From assembly GCA_026706165.1 (NCBI GenBank), contig JAPOZF010000507.1, positions 1-5,754 of the forward strand: a stretch of DNA of 5,754 nucleotides, written 5' to 3'. Of this stretch, positions 5,238-5,754 are shown one piece after another. The translations under genes and the position numbers were made by a program. Under the pieces are notes generated by a model that was given only the letters and a program-made list of their open reading frames with translations, had not been told where the DNA came from and did no database searches. Within the stretch, counting starts at the first letter, position 1, and each line of letters opens with the position of its first letter. This DNA is from Gemmatimonadota bacterium. Its GTDB lineage: Bacteria > Latescibacterota > UBA2968 > UBA8231.

Positions 5238-5754
5238 ATGAGCGCAGCGATCGCCCTTCACAACATCTGCAAACGATTCGGCGACAAGGCCGCGGTGGAG
5301 GACCTCTCTCTCGAAGTCCCGCCGGGGTGCATCTACGGGTTCCTGGGCCCGAACGGGGCCGGCAAGACGACGCTCCTGCGGATGATCGTCGGGATCTTCT
5401 ACCCTGACCGGGGCAGCCTCCGCGTTCTCGGGGAGCGCGATCCGGCCGCGGTCAGGGAACGCATCGGCTACCTGCCTGAAGAGCGCGGAATCTACGACAG
5501 GATGCGACTCGACGACCTGATGACCTACTACGGCCGGCTGAAGGGAATGGGGGCCCGGGACGCCCGCGAGGTCTCCCGCCGCCTGCTTTCCGAATACGGT
5601 CTGGGCGACTGGCGGGAGAAGAAGTGCAACACCCTCTCGAAGGGGATGGCACAGAAGGTGCAGATCCTCGCCACCACGATGCACGGGCCGGACCTCGTCA
5701 TCCTCGACGAGCCGTTTTCCGGTCTCGACCCGGTCAACCGGGACGTGATGAGGG
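5238..5754 (+). CDS. ABC transporter ATP-binding protein, NatA/CcmA-type, 3' end cut by window
   Basis: The first 172 residues are present, of a family usually about 230-310 long. The protein is the cytosolic ATPase of an ABC transporter and would pair with a membrane permease, probably encoded downstream outside the window. All core motifs to the D-loop are visible: Walker A GPNGAGKTT (37-45), IGYLPEERGIYDRM (76-89) in the Q-loop region with Glu where many have Gln, signature LSKGMAQK (133-140), Walker B LVILDEP (153-159) with catalytic E158, and SGLDP (161-165). The YLPEERG and LSKGM forms are typical of the NatA-like export ATPases linked to multidrug, antibiotic or sodium efflux. The family covers many substrates, so none can be assigned. 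ATG at 5238 fits the usual N-terminus; AGGGG lies about 11 nt upstream, a weak site. Divergent from the SirB1-type gene. Confidence 0.93.
   Translation, partial: MSAAIALHNICKRFGDKAAVEDLSLEVPPGCIYGFLGPNGAGKTTLLRMIVGIFYPDRGSLRVLGERDPAAVRERIGYLPEERGIYDRMRLDDLMTYYGRLKGMGARDAREVSRRLLSEYGLGDWREKKCNTLSKGMAQKVQILATTMHGPDLVILDEPFSGLDPVNRDVMR

Noticed and set aside
4972..5241. Rightward frame of 89 codons whose TGA overlaps the ABC start codon
   Set aside because: The overlap suggests coupling, but the product is rich in Pro, Gly, Arg and Ser with no motif. The ATG lies within one base of the TATAAT, so it would not be on that promoter's transcript.

Overview
This is a GC-rich bacterial stretch of chromosome type, with dense protein genes, Shine-Dalgarno-like sites and sigma70-like promoters. 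I see no tRNA, rRNA, CRISPR, insertion sequence or phage gene. The lineage cannot be fixed from the sequence. The high GC and the SirB1-type and NatA-type genes would suit a high-GC proteobacterium or relative, but that is only an inference.

The left two thirds (1-3962) look like a catabolic locus for a sugar acid. A dehydratase of the IlvD/Edd family (L-arabinonate dehydratase type, cut by the left edge) reads leftwards from 1097. Divergent from it, a ThuA-domain gene (1295-1942) and a uronate dehydrogenase-like gene (2111-2851) read rightwards. An RraA-fold aldolase-like gene (3234-3962) follows behind its own promoter. A reasonable model is that the dehydrogenase oxidises a uronic acid or related sugar, the dehydratase makes a 2-keto-3-deoxy acid, and the RraA-type enzyme cleaves a downstream keto acid. 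ThuA would act on the incoming sugar or an oxidised form of it. The order of steps and the substrate are inferred. The 197-bp divergent region between dehydratase and thuA holds two strong inverted repeats, one nearer each gene, and they are good operator or leader-hairpin candidates.

Between the dehydrogenase and RraA genes there is a probable small leftward gene (2910-3068) for a 52-residue membrane protein. It has its own promoter-like sequence, back to back with the rraA promoter.

The right third looks unrelated. A SirB1-type transglutaminase-like/TPR protein reads leftwards (4011-4868) and converges with rraA. After a 369-bp divergent region with a perfect TATAAT box and GC-rich palindromes, a NatA-type ABC transporter ATPase starts at 5238 and runs off the right edge.
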